Positions 42,367 through 50,922 of a DNA stretch of 64,000 nt are shown in pieces. The DNA is from Alloalcanivorax xiamenensis (GTDB lineage Bacteria; Pseudomonadota; Gammaproteobacteria; Pseudomonadales; Alcanivoracaceae): positions 1 through 64,000 of the forward strand of contig NZ_AQPF01000005.1 of assembly GCF_009846745.1 (NCBI RefSeq), given 5' to 3'. A program made the translations under genes and the position numbers. Below the pieces are notes generated by a model. It did not search any database and was not told the DNA's origin. It worked only from the letters and a program-made list of their open reading frames with translations. Within the stretch, counting starts at the first letter, position 1, and each line of letters begins with the position of its first letter.

Positions 42367-43227
42367 ATGCATACCGATCTTTCCGATTTGCTGCAACTGC
42401 TTGACCTCACCGAACTGGAACCCGATCTCTATCAAGGCGAAGGCCGCAACATTGTTGGCCCCCGTATCTTCGGCGGCCAGGTGCTCGGTCAGGCATTGCG
42501 CGCGGCCTGCCACAGCGTACCCGGCCGCACCGCCCATTCCTTGCAGAGTTATTTTCTACGCCCCGGAGACGCCCGGGAAGCGATTATCTATCGGGTGGAA
42601 CGGGTGCGCGACGGTCAGACATTTTCCACCCGCCGGGTGATCGCGGAGCAACGCGGCCGCCCGATCTTTGATCTGTCCGCGTCTTTCACCCTGCCGGCGG
42701 AAGGCCCCGCGCACCAATGCGATGCCCCGGTTCCCGAGGGCCCGGACGGTCTGCTCACCGAGCAGGAACTGAACCGGCAGTATCTGGAGCATGAGGATAT
42801 CTCGGAGAATTTCCGCAACGCCATGCTGAGAAGAAAGCCGCTGGAGATGCGGCCGGTGGTGAAACGCCACCCTTTGCGCCCGGAGCCGGCACCGCCGTTG
42901 CGCCAGGTATGGATGCGCGCGCCGGAAACCGTGCCGGAGGACCCGATACTGCACCAGTGCATTCTCGCCTATGTCAGTGATCACAGCTTGATGGGCACGG
43001 CGATGCTGCCCCATGGCCTGAGTTTCCTCACTCGCGACCATCAGATGGCGAGCCTGGACCACGCCTTGTGGTTCCACCGTCCGGTGAATATCAATGACTG
43101 GCTGTTCTACCAGAGCGACAGTCCCATCGCCACCGATGGCCGCGGCTTCAATCGCGGTCAGATTTTCAATCAGCGGGGGGAGCTGGTGGCCTCGGTGGCC
43201 CAGGAAGGGTTGATGCGGAAGATGTGA
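42367..43227 (+). CDS. tesB: acyl-CoA thioesterase II
   Basis: A 286-residue double-hotdog thioesterase that hydrolyses medium- and long-chain acyl-CoA. It starts LSDLLQLLDLTELEPDLYQGEGRNIVGPRIFGGQVLGQALRAA, has HSLQSYFLRPGD in the first hotdog, and the catalytic Asp-Thr/Ser-Gln type residues in YVSDHSLMGTAMLPHG and SLDHALWFHRPVNINDWLFYQSDSP. The ATG at 42367 matches the family start; a 13-codon longer frame exists. Confidence 0.93.
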   Translation: MHTDLSDLLQLLDLTELEPDLYQGEGRNIVGPRIFGGQVLGQALRAACHSVPGRTAHSLQSYFLRPGDAREAIIYRVERVRDGQTFSTRRVIAEQRGRPIFDLSASFTLPAEGPAHQCDAPVPEGPDGLLTEQELNRQYLEHEDISENFRNAMLRRKPLEMRPVVKRHPLRPEPAPPLRQVWMRAPETVPEDPILHQCILAYVSDHSLMGTAMLPHGLSFLTRDHQMASLDHALWFHRPVNINDWLFYQSDSPIATDGRGFNRGQIFNQRGELVASVAQEGLMRKM

Positions 43228-43230
43228 CAA

Positions 43231-43272
43231 ACACGCAACACGCAACACGCAACACGCAACACGCAACACGCA
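43231..43272. repeat. tandem heptamer repeat (acacgca)n
   Basis: Six exact copies of the 7-base unit acacgca right after the tesB stop, plus a partial unit. The inverse motif appears at 43363-43385 (gcgtgttgcgtg) on the other side of the same gap. Confidence 0.9.
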
Positions 43273-43395
43273 ACATAAGGCGTTACCAAGGCGAGTCAGG
43301 TCAAGGCCCAACCCGATAAAAATAGCGCGGTCAACAGACCGCGCCATCCTTCTTCCTAGCGTGCCAGCGTGTTGCGTGCCGACGTGCCAGCATTC

Positions 43396-44682
43396 TTACT
43401 TCTCGACGATCGCCACCACGCCCTGCCCACCGGCGGCGCAAATGGAAATCAGGCAGCGGCCAGAGCCTTTCTGGTTCAACAGCTTGGCGGCATTGGCCAG
43501 AATCCGTCCGCCGGTGGCGGCGAACGGGTGGCCGGCGGCCAGTGAAGAGCCTTTCACGTTAAGCTTGTTGCGATCGATGCTGCCCAGCGGCTTGTCCAAT
43601 CCCAGCCGCTCCTTGCAGAAGGTTTCGTCTTCCCAGGCTTTCAGAGTGCTCAGCACCTGGGAGGCGAACGCCTCGTGGATTTCATAGAAATCGAAATCCT
43701 GCAGGGTCAGGCCGGCACGGGCCAGCATGCGCGGTACCGCGTAAGCCGGCGCCAGCAGCAGCCCTTCTTTCTTGCCGACGAAATCCACCGCCGCCACTTC
43801 GCAGTGGGTGATGTACGCCTGCACCGGCAGACCGCGCTCCTCGGCCCACTGCTCGGAAGCCAGCAACACCGCGGAGGCTCCGTCGGTCAAGGGTGTGGAG
43901 TTGGCGGCGGTCATGGTGCCTTCCGGCCCGCCGAACACCGGCTTCAAGGTGGCCAGTTTTTCCAGGGTGGAATCGCCACGCATGTTATTGTCGCGCTCCA
44001 GGCCCTGGAACGGCGTGATCAGGTCTTCCTGCCAGCCTTCCTCATAGGATTTGGCCAGATTCTGGTGGGAGCGCCAGGCCAGCTCATCCTGATCCTCGCG
44101 GCTGATGCCCCATTCGGCGGCGGTGATCGCCTGGTGCTCGCCCATGGACAGGCCGGTGCGCGGCTCGGCGTTACGGGGGATGTCCGGCACGATCATCTTC
44201 GGGTTGAGCAGTTTCAGCGCCGCTTTGATTTTCTCGCCGTTGGTCTTCGCCTTGTTGATGTTCATGAACACCTTGCGGGCGTCCTCGTTCACACCCAGCG
44301 GTGCGTCGGAGGTGGTGTCCACGCCGCCGGCGATGGCGCTGTCGATTTGCCCCAGCGCGATCTTATTGGCCGCCAGGATGGCCGCTTCCAGACCGGTGCC
44401 GCAGGCCTGCTGCAGGTCATAGGCCGGGGTCTCGGGCGCCAGACGGGAGCCCAGCACGGACTCGCGCACCAGATTGAAATCCCGGGAGTGCTTCATCACC
44501 GCGCCGGCGGCCACTTCACCGACCCGCTCGCCTTGCAGCTTGAAGCGATCGACCAGGCCGTTGAGGGCGGCGGTGAGCATGTCCTGGTTGCTTGCGCCGA
44601 AATACACCGTATTGGAACGGGCAAAGGGAATCCGGTTGCCCCCCACCACGGCTACCTTGCGAACCGCGTCGCCTGCCAGCAT
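43396..44682 (-). CDS. fadI: acetyl-CoA acyltransferase (FadI-type thiolase)
   Basis: A 428-residue thiolase. The active-site Cys is in LQQACGTGLEAAI (about residue 95), the loop DGASAVLLASE follows, and the C-terminal HEAFASQ, SLAAGHPFAATGGR and CISICAAGGQG-type motifs (ISICAAGGQGVV) provide His and the second Cys. Closest in style to FadI/anaerobic thiolases, which cleave 3-ketoacyl-CoA, but a biosynthetic PhaA-like role cannot be excluded. The ATG at 44682 follows TGGAGG; the 66-codon longer frame has no family similarity. It is divergent from the FabG-like gene. Confidence 0.88.
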   Translation of the reverse strand: MLAGDAVRKVAVVGGNRIPFARSNTVYFGASNQDMLTAALNGLVDRFKLQGERVGEVAAGAVMKHSRDFNLVRESVLGSRLAPETPAYDLQQACGTGLEAAILAANKIALGQIDSAIAGGVDTTSDAPLGVNEDARKVFMNINKAKTNGEKIKAALKLLNPKMIVPDIPRNAEPRTGLSMGEHQAITAAEWGISREDQDELAWRSHQNLAKSYEEGWQEDLITPFQGLERDNNMRGDSTLEKLATLKPVFGGPEGTMTAANSTPLTDGASAVLLASEQWAEERGLPVQAYITHCEVAAVDFVGKKEGLLLAPAYAVPRMLARAGLTLQDFDFYEIHEAFASQVLSTLKAWEDETFCKERLGLDKPLGSIDRNKLNVKGSSLAAGHPFAATGGRILANAAKLLNQKGSGRCLISICAAGGQGVVAIVEK

Positions 44683-44903
44683 AGTCAAATCCTCCACAAT
44701 GGCGTTTCCGCCAAGATTAACAGATGAGCGCAGTCTATCGTTCCGTTGACGCGCCTCATTGGCTACGGCGCCCCTGGCGCTTCCCAGGCGGGTCAATCCG
44801 CGTGTCACGGACGGGTGATTCAATACGCAGCCAACAGTGACCCGCAAGCGTGTTCCGCTCCAAGGGTCGACATTCCGCATATCGCACGGCGAAGGACAGG
44901 ATC

Positions 44904-46322
44904 ATGAACGATACCTATCAGACGATTGCCAACTCTTCCGTGGGCAAGGCCCTTTTCAACGCCATCAATCTGCCGATCCCGGTGATCCTGGAGCGCTGGC
45001 GGCCCGGCCAGGCGTCGTTCATCGATGGCCGCGTGCTGGTGGGTGCCGCCGAGGGCGGCAGCGCCATGGAGACCATTCTGACCACCCTGAAAACCGCTCC
45101 CGGCGCGCAACTGGCGGTACTGGCCAATAACGGCAACGCTAGCGAGCTGCAAAAGCAGGCGGCCGCCGCCGGTGTCAACGCCGACAATTACACCGCCACC
45201 CGTGAAGACGACGCCCGCTTCAAGGGGCTGGTGTTCGACGCCACCGGTATCGAGAACCCGGATCAACTGAAAGCACTGTGGGCCTTTTTCCACCCGGTGA
45301 TCAAGAAACTGGATAAATGCGCCCGCGTGCTGGTGATCGGCCGCACCCCGGAAACCCTGAGTGGTGCCGCCCGGGTCGCCCAACGGGGCCTGGAAGGCTT
45401 TACCCGTTCGGTCGGCAAGGAAATCAAACGCGGCGCCACCGTTCAGTTGGTCTACGCCGAAGCCGGGGCCGAGAGCCAGCTCGCCGCGCCGCTGCAATTC
45501 TTCCTGTCGCCGAAATCCGCCTATGTTTCCGGTCAGGTGGTACGCGCCCGCCAGGCCGGCTTCGATGCCGGGGGTTTTGACTGGCAGCGCCCGCTGGCCG
45601 GCAAGAAAGCACTGGTCACCGGCGGCTCCCGTGGCATCGGCGCCGCCATCGCCCGGGTCCTGGCCCGCGACGGCGCCGAGGTGATCGTGCTGGACATTCC
45701 GCCGATGGCGGAGGACCTCAACAAAGTGGCCGGCGAAATCGGCGGCCACACCCTGGAACTGGACATCACCAGCGACGAAGCGCCGGGGGTGATAGCCCGG
45801 ACCGCCAAGGAGCACGGCGGGCTGGATATCCTGGTGCACAATGCCGGGGTCACCCGCGACAAGATGCTCGGCAATATGCCGGAAAACCTCTGGGACATGG
45901 TGTTGAACATCAACATCGCCAGCCAGTTGCGCATCAATGAGCAATTACTGGCGGACGGCGCCATGGGCGAAGGCGGCCGCATCGTCTCCATCAGTTCCAT
46001 CGCCGGTATCGCCGGCAACACCGGCCAGACCAACTATGGCTGCTCCAAAGCAGCGGTGATCGGCATGGTGGACGCCTATCGCGAGGACTACGCGGACCAG
46101 GGCATCACCATCAACGCGGTGGCTCCGGGCTTCATCGAAACGCAGATGACCGCGGCGATCCCCTTCACCATCCGCGAGGCCGGACGGCGCATGAACGCCA
46201 TGAATCAGGGCGGCCAGCCGGTGGACGTGGCGGAAACCATCGCCTTCTTCGCCAGCCCCGCCGCTCAGGGCCTGACGGGCAACGTGGTCCGGGTATGCGG
46301 GCAGATGATGCTCGGCGCCTGA
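44904..46322 (+). CDS. high-molecular-weight 3-oxoacyl reductase (FabG-like)
   Basis: A 472-residue bimodular SDR. The N-terminal half (about 1-210) is a degenerate Rossmann-like module. The C-terminal half is a full FabG with TGGSRGIGAAIARVLA, NAG in LVHNAGVT, catalytic Ser in ISSIAGIAG, and Tyr/Lys in TNYGCSK. It closely matches the HMwFabG (FabG4) type, which prefers NADH and CoA-linked substrates. Its divergent pairing with a thiolase is a known arrangement and suggests acyl-CoA chain turnover rather than type II fatty acid synthesis. The ATG at 44904 follows AGGA. Confidence 0.9.
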   Translation: MNDTYQTIANSSVGKALFNAINLPIPVILERWRPGQASFIDGRVLVGAAEGGSAMETILTTLKTAPGAQLAVLANNGNASELQKQAAAAGVNADNYTATREDDARFKGLVFDATGIENPDQLKALWAFFHPVIKKLDKCARVLVIGRTPETLSGAARVAQRGLEGFTRSVGKEIKRGATVQLVYAEAGAESQLAAPLQFFLSPKSAYVSGQVVRARQAGFDAGGFDWQRPLAGKKALVTGGSRGIGAAIARVLARDGAEVIVLDIPPMAEDLNKVAGEIGGHTLELDITSDEAPGVIARTAKEHGGLDILVHNAGVTRDKMLGNMPENLWDMVLNINIASQLRINEQLLADGAMGEGGRIVSISSIAGIAGNTGQTNYGCSKAAVIGMVDAYREDYADQGITINAVAPGFIETQMTAAIPFTIREAGRRMNAMNQGGQPVDVAETIAFFASPAAQGLTGNVVRVCGQMMLGA

Positions 46323-46328
46323 TCCAAT

Positions 46329-46358
46329 ACCGGACCGGGGGGCTTCCCCGGTCCGGTG
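46329..46358 (+). terminator. hairpin after the FabG-like gene
   Basis: A perfect 12-base stem accggaccgggg / ccccggtccggt just after the stop codon. The T-tract is missing. Confidence 0.55.
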
Positions 46359-46408
46359 TCCCCATCGGGGCACGGATCTGTACGGAGGCCTTTCGGAACC
46401 CGGTAACC
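46358..46408. repeat. palindromic repeat around ggcctccgtacagaccc, copy 2 (inverted)
   Basis: catcggggcacggatctgta, continuing cggaggcctttcg, matches the inverse of the element at 33950-34020, with changes in one arm. Confidence 0.6.
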
Positions 46409-46433
46409 ACTGCCGTGCCACCAATTTTGGTGG

Positions 46434-46505
46434 TATTCGCTGCCAAGGCAGCTTCCCACAGAAAGGACCACGGAGCCGCGGTGGGAAGCTGCCTTGGCAG
46501 CGAAT
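46434..46505. repeat. REP-type inverted pair
   Basis: Near-perfect facing units attcgctgccaaggcagctt + cccaca and gtgggaagctgccttggcag + cgaat. It is followed at 46512-46540 by heptamer-family sequence (gcgtgccagcgtgttgagtg). Confidence 0.8.
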
Positions 46506-46554
46506 CGGCATGTAAGCGTGCCAGCGTGTTGAGTGTTAGCGGCCTGCCCCCGGG

Positions 46555-46582
46555 GTTGAATTTTCTCCCCTCACCGCCATCT
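46555..46582 (+). promoter_or_regulatory. sigma32-like (heat-shock) promoter upstream of fxsA
   Basis: GTTGAAT (46555-46561), 13 bases, then CGCCATCT (46575-46582), compared with the heat-shock consensus CTTGAA / CCCCATNT. It lies about 80 bases before the fxsA-like ATG. In many relatives fxsA precedes groES, but here no groESL follows. Confidence 0.4.
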
Positions 46583-46663
46583 CTTGGGACAGGTCGTCGT
46601 CGGCAGGGCCAAGCCATGCCGCGACACGTCTCCCGGCTGCAACGCCGTCACCAAGAGGTCCCC

Positions 46664-47209
46664 ATGACGTTTGGCCGCCTGTTTTTCGTAATTTTCGCCT
46701 TCGCCTTGCTGGAGGTACTGGTCCTGGCCGCCGTGGCCGATGTGATCGGCTGGCCGGTCACCATCATCCTGACCCTGGCCACCGCCATCATTGGCTCCTG
46801 GTTGTTCCGCGGCCAGGGTCTGAAAACCTGGACGCGCCTGAATCAGCGCATGCAATCCGGCGAGATGCCAGGCCAGGAGCTGGTGGAAGGTCTGCTGCTG
46901 TTGATCGGCGGCGCGCTGCTGATCACCCCCGGGTTCGTCAGTGATATTGTCGGTTTTCTCATGTTGGTGCCGCTCAGCCGCCGCCGGCTGGCCGCCATGC
47001 TGGTTCGCCGGGGTACCCTGCAAGCCTTCAGCAGCCAGCAGAGCTCCGCGTTCTTCTATCAGAGCGGCTCCTTCAACGGTGGCCCGTTCGGTGGCGGCCG
47101 CCATCATCAGGGTAACAGTCAGGGCAACGGCGTAATCATCGATGGCGAGGCCCGGGAAGAAACGGAAAGTCGCGACCCGCTGGGGCATGACCAGAACCGG
47201 CGGAGCTAA
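46664..47209 (+). CDS. fxsA: FxsA-family membrane protein
   Basis: A 181-residue membrane protein with segments at about 7-25, 28-47, 75-95 and 98-113, and the FxsA core WPVTIILTLATAIIGSWLFRGQGLKTW ... LVEGLLLLIGGALLITPGFVSDIVGFLMLVP. The tail is Gly/Ser/His-rich. In E. coli FxsA relieves F-plasmid exclusion of phage T7. The ATG at 46664 with AGAGGT upstream is the family start; the 123-codon longer frame runs through repeats. It is isolated from its usual groESL neighbour. Confidence 0.9.
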   Translation: MTFGRLFFVIFAFALLEVLVLAAVADVIGWPVTIILTLATAIIGSWLFRGQGLKTWTRLNQRMQSGEMPGQELVEGLLLLIGGALLITPGFVSDIVGFLMLVPLSRRRLAAMLVRRGTLQAFSSQQSSAFFYQSGSFNGGPFGGGRHHQGNSQGNGVIIDGEAREETESRDPLGHDQNRRS

Positions 47210-47228
47210 GAATCTCGGAAAAATACCG

Positions 47229-47315
47229 CGTCATCCCGGGCTTGACCCGGGATCTCCCCAGGAGGGCGCACTACTTCCAAGCGGGGGATGCCGGATCAAA
47301 TCCGGCATGACGTTT
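47229..47315. repeat. two hairpins between convergent genes
   Basis: cgtcatcccgggcttgaccc (continuing gggat) and gatgccggatcaaatccgg (continuing catgacg) are palindromes facing each other, the common 'gtcatcccgggcttg' type. They probably end transcription from both sides. Confidence 0.6.
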
Positions 47316-47327
47316 TACAGAAGAATC

Positions 47328-48260
47328 CTAGGGGCCGGTCTTGTTTAACCGGTAAAACAGATTGGGTTCGCTGACCAGGTAAAGATCGCCTTGATCGTCC
47401 ATGGTCACGCCTTCCAATTGCGGCGCGTCCCGTTGCATATCCTCATTCCCGCGCAGAAAGGCCCGGTAGCTGACGTAACGCCCTTCGTGATCCAGCTCCA
47501 CCAGGGAATGAGAGCGGTCACTCAGTAACAGCAAGTGGCCGGTGGGGCCATGGTAAAACACATCGGACAGGTCCCGGTTGAACACCAGCCCCTCAATCCA
47601 GCCGGTCAGATCACGAATGTGCAGGGACAGGCCCTGCTCCAGACTGGCGCCGAATCCCTCAATGGCATAGAGCTTGCGCGGACGACTTTCCTTCACCACG
47701 AACAGACGGTCTCCCCTGGCATCGTAGGAAATGCCTTCAAACCCCTTGTTGCCGTCTTCTTCCATGCCCAGGGACAACGACTGGACCCGCTCCTGATCGA
47801 CCGCCGCACCGGGTTCCGGTATAGCAAACACACTGAAACGCTGACGACGCTCATCCACGACCACCACGCGACCGTTGCCCAGAGCGGCGATGCCCTCGAT
47901 GTCACCGAACCCTTCCAGCGGATAGCGTCCCAACACTTCGCCCTGACGGTCCAGCTCCAACATCACCGGCGGGTCGTTGGTCACCGCCAGCAGCCGGTCA
48001 CGCCCACTGTCATAGCTGATCGCGGACAGATTGCGGCTCACACCGGCCACCGCTTTGCCTTCGATAACGACCCGGTACTGTTCCAACCGCACGCCCTGCC
48101 GCGGCCCTTCAATCCGTTCCTTCAGATGGAAAAACAGGGGCTCATACCAATGCCGCCAATACGCCACACCGGCCAGCAGCGTCAACACCAGCGCGCCACC
48201 GAGCCACCAGCGTGCTTTTATGGCGCGCCGGGAACGACGATTGAAGGAGAGTTTCCCCAT
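47328..48260 (-). CDS. SdiA-regulated-like beta-propeller membrane-anchored protein
   Basis: A 310-residue protein with one N-terminal membrane anchor (about 18-36) and a periplasmic beta-propeller of the SdiA-regulated family (YjiK-like): GVSRNLSAISYDSGRDRLLAVTNDPPVMLELDRQGEVLGRYPLEGFGDIEGIAALGNGRVVVVDERRQ, and EGISYDARGDRLFVVKESRPRKLYAIEG. The function is unknown; relatives bind at the cell envelope and may be quorum-regulated. It stands alone on its strand. Confidence 0.88.
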   Translation of the reverse strand: MGKLSFNRRSRRAIKARWWLGGALVLTLLAGVAYWRHWYEPLFFHLKERIEGPRQGVRLEQYRVVIEGKAVAGVSRNLSAISYDSGRDRLLAVTNDPPVMLELDRQGEVLGRYPLEGFGDIEGIAALGNGRVVVVDERRQRFSVFAIPEPGAAVDQERVQSLSLGMEEDGNKGFEGISYDARGDRLFVVKESRPRKLYAIEGFGASLEQGLSLHIRDLTGWIEGLVFNRDLSDVFYHGPTGHLLLLSDRSHSLVELDHEGRYVSYRAFLRGNEDMQRDAPQLEGVTMDDQGDLYLVSEPNLFYRLNKTGP

Positions 48261-48375
48261 AAAGCGCCACCACCCTATTCATGCGAGGTGCAAAACCGCA
48301 CTCCCGTCAGGACAGGCTTAGAGAGATGTTTCCGGGGATGGTTCCAGAGCGAAGGCACCGTCACCACCGCCCGCG

Positions 48376-49398
48376 TCAACCGCGAGCGGCGGCGTCCTCC
48401 TCGGCTTTCATCTTGCGGTATTCGATGGGCGTCATGCCCACCCAGCGTTTGAAGGCCCGATAGAAGGTGGAAGGCTCCGAGAAACCGGTCAAATAGACGA
48501 TCTCGTCGATGGACTCGTCGGTACCGGCCAGCAAGCGCTTGGCCAGCTTGCAACGGTAATCCGCCACCAACTGATTGAAGTTGGTGCCGGCATCCGCCAG
48601 CCGGGTGCGCAGCTGACGCGCCTTGATGCCAAGACGTTCCGCCACTTCCTCAAGATTGGCGTGCCCGGACTCCAGCAGTTCGGCGATCAGGCGGTTCACC
48701 TGAGCCACCAGATCCTGTTTTTCCAGGCGCGCTACCTGTTCACTGGCCAGTTGCTCGTGCAGGCGCAGTAATTCCGGCTCGTGATGGGCCGACGGGAGAG
48801 CCATCAAACGGGCATCGAAGTACACCCCCACCGAGTTCATCTCGAACTTCACCGGGCAACCGAAGGCTCGTTCATACTCACTCGGGTCCGCATGACGTTC
48901 ATGCGCAAAGTGAATCTCCAGTGGCTCAAAGGCGCCATCGGTAACGAAACGAAAGAATTTGATCACCCCCACCATCACGCACTCGTTGAGATGGGCAAGA
49001 CGACGACCCCAGAACGGTTGGCGCAGGAAGGCACGATCCCCTTCCTCCTCCATCAACTCCGCGCGGGCGGCATCGGACAGCAAGCGCTGATAATTCAGCG
49101 CCCGCCTCAAGCCTTCCCCGAATGAGGGGCTGGAGAGAAACAGGTATTCCAGGACCTGACCTTTATAGACCGGCATGTGTTGGCCCAGATGCAGGCCAAT
49201 GTGCGGGTCCTTGGAGACCTTTTCCGCGGCCTGCCAGAACCATTCCTGGGCATCATGCGGCGTACGCAGGTCAGGTACCTGGAGAATAGCGCGGTCCACG
49301 CCCACTTCAGCGAGAACCGCGTCTGCATCAATGCCTGCGTTGACCATGGCCCGGTAGGCCATGCGCAACAGCACGCCGGAGTCGGTAAGCTCTGCCAT
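48376..49398 (-). CDS. AraC-family regulator with arabinose-binding-like (OruR-type) N-terminus
   Basis: A 340-residue regulator. The N-terminal ~190 residues are the AraC_binding_2 (OruR/ArgR-like) type (YRAMVNAGIDADAVLAEVGVDRAILQVPDLRTPHDAQEWFWQAAEKVSKDPHIGLHLGQHMPVYKGQVLEYLFLSSPSFGEGLRRALNYQRLLSDAARAELMEEEGDRAFL). The C-terminal ~100 residues carry two helix-turn-helices (LEEVAERLGIKARQLRTRLADAGTNF and IDEIVYLTGFSEPSTFYRAFKRWVGMTPIEYR). It lies just downstream of the desaturase on the same strand with a 74-base gap; its targets are unknown. Confidence 0.92.
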   Translation of the reverse strand: MAELTDSGVLLRMAYRAMVNAGIDADAVLAEVGVDRAILQVPDLRTPHDAQEWFWQAAEKVSKDPHIGLHLGQHMPVYKGQVLEYLFLSSPSFGEGLRRALNYQRLLSDAARAELMEEEGDRAFLRQPFWGRRLAHLNECVMVGVIKFFRFVTDGAFEPLEIHFAHERHADPSEYERAFGCPVKFEMNSVGVYFDARLMALPSAHHEPELLRLHEQLASEQVARLEKQDLVAQVNRLIAELLESGHANLEEVAERLGIKARQLRTRLADAGTNFNQLVADYRCKLAKRLLAGTDESIDEIVYLTGFSEPSTFYRAFKRWVGMTPIEYRKMKAEEDAAARG

Positions 49399-49472
49399 CC
49401 TTTCGCGACTTCCCCGAATTTTTTGGTATCAACGAGCGAGAGTAGCACATGCCTGGGGAGGCCGGAACAGCA

Positions 49473-50594
49473 TCAATTCACCGCCGCTGCTCCACGGCGG
49501 GAAGGCAGCGCCAAACGGTGAATACGACGCATGACCGAGCCGAACTGGCGGCGCAAACTGCCGGTGTTGTAGTGCAAGCCGTACCGCTCGGCGATCTCAC
49601 GCACCTTCGGCGCCACCTGTTGGTATCGGTTGGACGGCATATCCGGGAACAGATGGTGTTCAATCTGATGGCTGAGGTTGCCGCTGAGGATATGAAACAA
49701 CCGACCGCCCTCCAGATTGGACGAGCCGAGCAGTTGACGCAGATACCATTGCCCACGGCTCTCGCCTTCCACTTCTTCCTCGGTGAACATCTCCGCGCGC
49801 TCGGTGAAGTGCCCGCAGAAAATAATCAGGTAGGACCACAGATTGCGCAGGATATTGGCGGTGAAGTTACCGGACAGCACGAACAGGAAAAACGGCCCCG
49901 CCAGCAAAGGGAACAGTACGTAATCCTTGAGCACCTGACGGCGCACCTTCTTGAGGATCAGGTTCCGTTCCTTGCGGTATTGTTCACGGCTCTTGTCGCC
50001 ACGGACCACTCGCTCGATTTCCAGATCATGGAACGCCACCCCCCACTCGAACAGCAGCGCCAGCACCCAGTTATAGATCGGCTGGAACAGATAAGCGGGG
50101 TTCCAGCTCTGGTGCTCGGACATGCGCATGATGCCATAGCCAACATCACGGTCCTTTCCCACCACATTGGTGTAGGTGTGATGCATATAGTTGTGGGAAT
50201 GTTTCCATTGCTCGGCCGGGCAGGTGTTATCCCAATCGTAATGAGCGGAGTCCAGATTCGGATCGCCCAGCCAGTCCCACTGACCGTGCATCACGTTATG
50301 GCCAATCTCCATGTTCTCCAGAATTTTGGAGAGCGCCAGCAGACCGGTTCCCGCCAGCCATGCCGGCGGCAGGAAGCCAAGGAACAGCAGGCCCCGGCCG
50401 GCCACTTCGCAGCCTTTCTGGAAGCGCACCACACGGCGGATATAGCGGGCGTCGGCTTCGCCCCGATCCGCCATCACCTGCTGGCGCAGCGCCTCGATTT
50501 CCTCGCCGAAAGCGTCCACCTGGGAACGGGTCAGGCTGACACCGTCGCGCTGAAAGACGATTGGGTCGTGCTCTTGTTGCATTGCGTATCCCAT
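49473..50594 (-). CDS. membrane fatty acid desaturase (DesB/DesC-like)
   Basis: A 373-residue diiron membrane enzyme introducing a double bond into acyl chains. It has the three histidine boxes GHNVMHG (98-104), HSHNYMHH (132-139) and HQIEHH (about residue 318), membrane segments around 65-95, 165-190 and 235-275, and an acyl-CoA/lipid-desaturase-like N-terminus. AAGGAG precedes the ATG. In Pseudomonas the equivalent DesB/DesC forms an operon with a flavin reductase under DesT; here the reductase gene lies upstream, but a MITE-like element separates the two. Confidence 0.92.
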   Translation of the reverse strand: MGYAMQQEHDPIVFQRDGVSLTRSQVDAFGEEIEALRQQVMADRGEADARYIRRVVRFQKGCEVAGRGLLFLGFLPPAWLAGTGLLALSKILENMEIGHNVMHGQWDWLGDPNLDSAHYDWDNTCPAEQWKHSHNYMHHTYTNVVGKDRDVGYGIMRMSEHQSWNPAYLFQPIYNWVLALLFEWGVAFHDLEIERVVRGDKSREQYRKERNLILKKVRRQVLKDYVLFPLLAGPFFLFVLSGNFTANILRNLWSYLIIFCGHFTERAEMFTEEEVEGESRGQWYLRQLLGSSNLEGGRLFHILSGNLSHQIEHHLFPDMPSNRYQQVAPKVREIAERYGLHYNTGSLRRQFGSVMRRIHRLALPSRRGAAAVN

Positions 50595-50624
50595 TTGTTC
50601 AACTCCTTGTTTTTGCGTCGCTTA

Positions 50625-50922
50625 GAGCCTGTTCACGATCTTTACGCCGCCGCGCCGGAGTTCCCTTCTCACCTGGTAGAAAGTGTCGTCAGGTTGTGAT
50701 TCCGATTGTGCCGTGTAGTCAATCTACATAAACAAGCGTAATCGCAGCCTGACGGACTCTCCACCTAAAGAAAGTGGGGCCCGGCCCTTCGGGTTGCGCT
50801 GGAAAAGCCGCCAGACGACGCTGTGGCCTTTGACTTTGGAACCACCAGAGCCTGCAGACCCCAACGCCCTCTGGCGGCTTTTCCGGCGGCAACGCGGTGA
50901 CGTAAAGATCGTGAACAGGCTC
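50625..50922. mobile_element. MITE-like element, copy 2
   Basis: A 298-base non-coding element flanked by TTA (50622-50624 and 50923-50925), with inverted ends gagcctgttcacgatctt / aagatcgtgaacaggctc and the same internal hairpin as copy 1, about 90% alike and in opposite orientation. The right TTA is the reverse complement of the reductase stop codon TAA, so the insertion target coincides with the end of that gene. Confidence 0.87.

Noticed and set aside
43231..43272. CRISPR-like tandem array
   Set aside because: The unit is 7 bases with no spacers, and no cas genes are nearby, so it is a simple tandem repeat.
44683..44880. N-terminal extension of the thiolase gene
   Set aside because: The 66 extra codons have no thiolase similarity, and a good ribosome binding site precedes the inner ATG at 44682.
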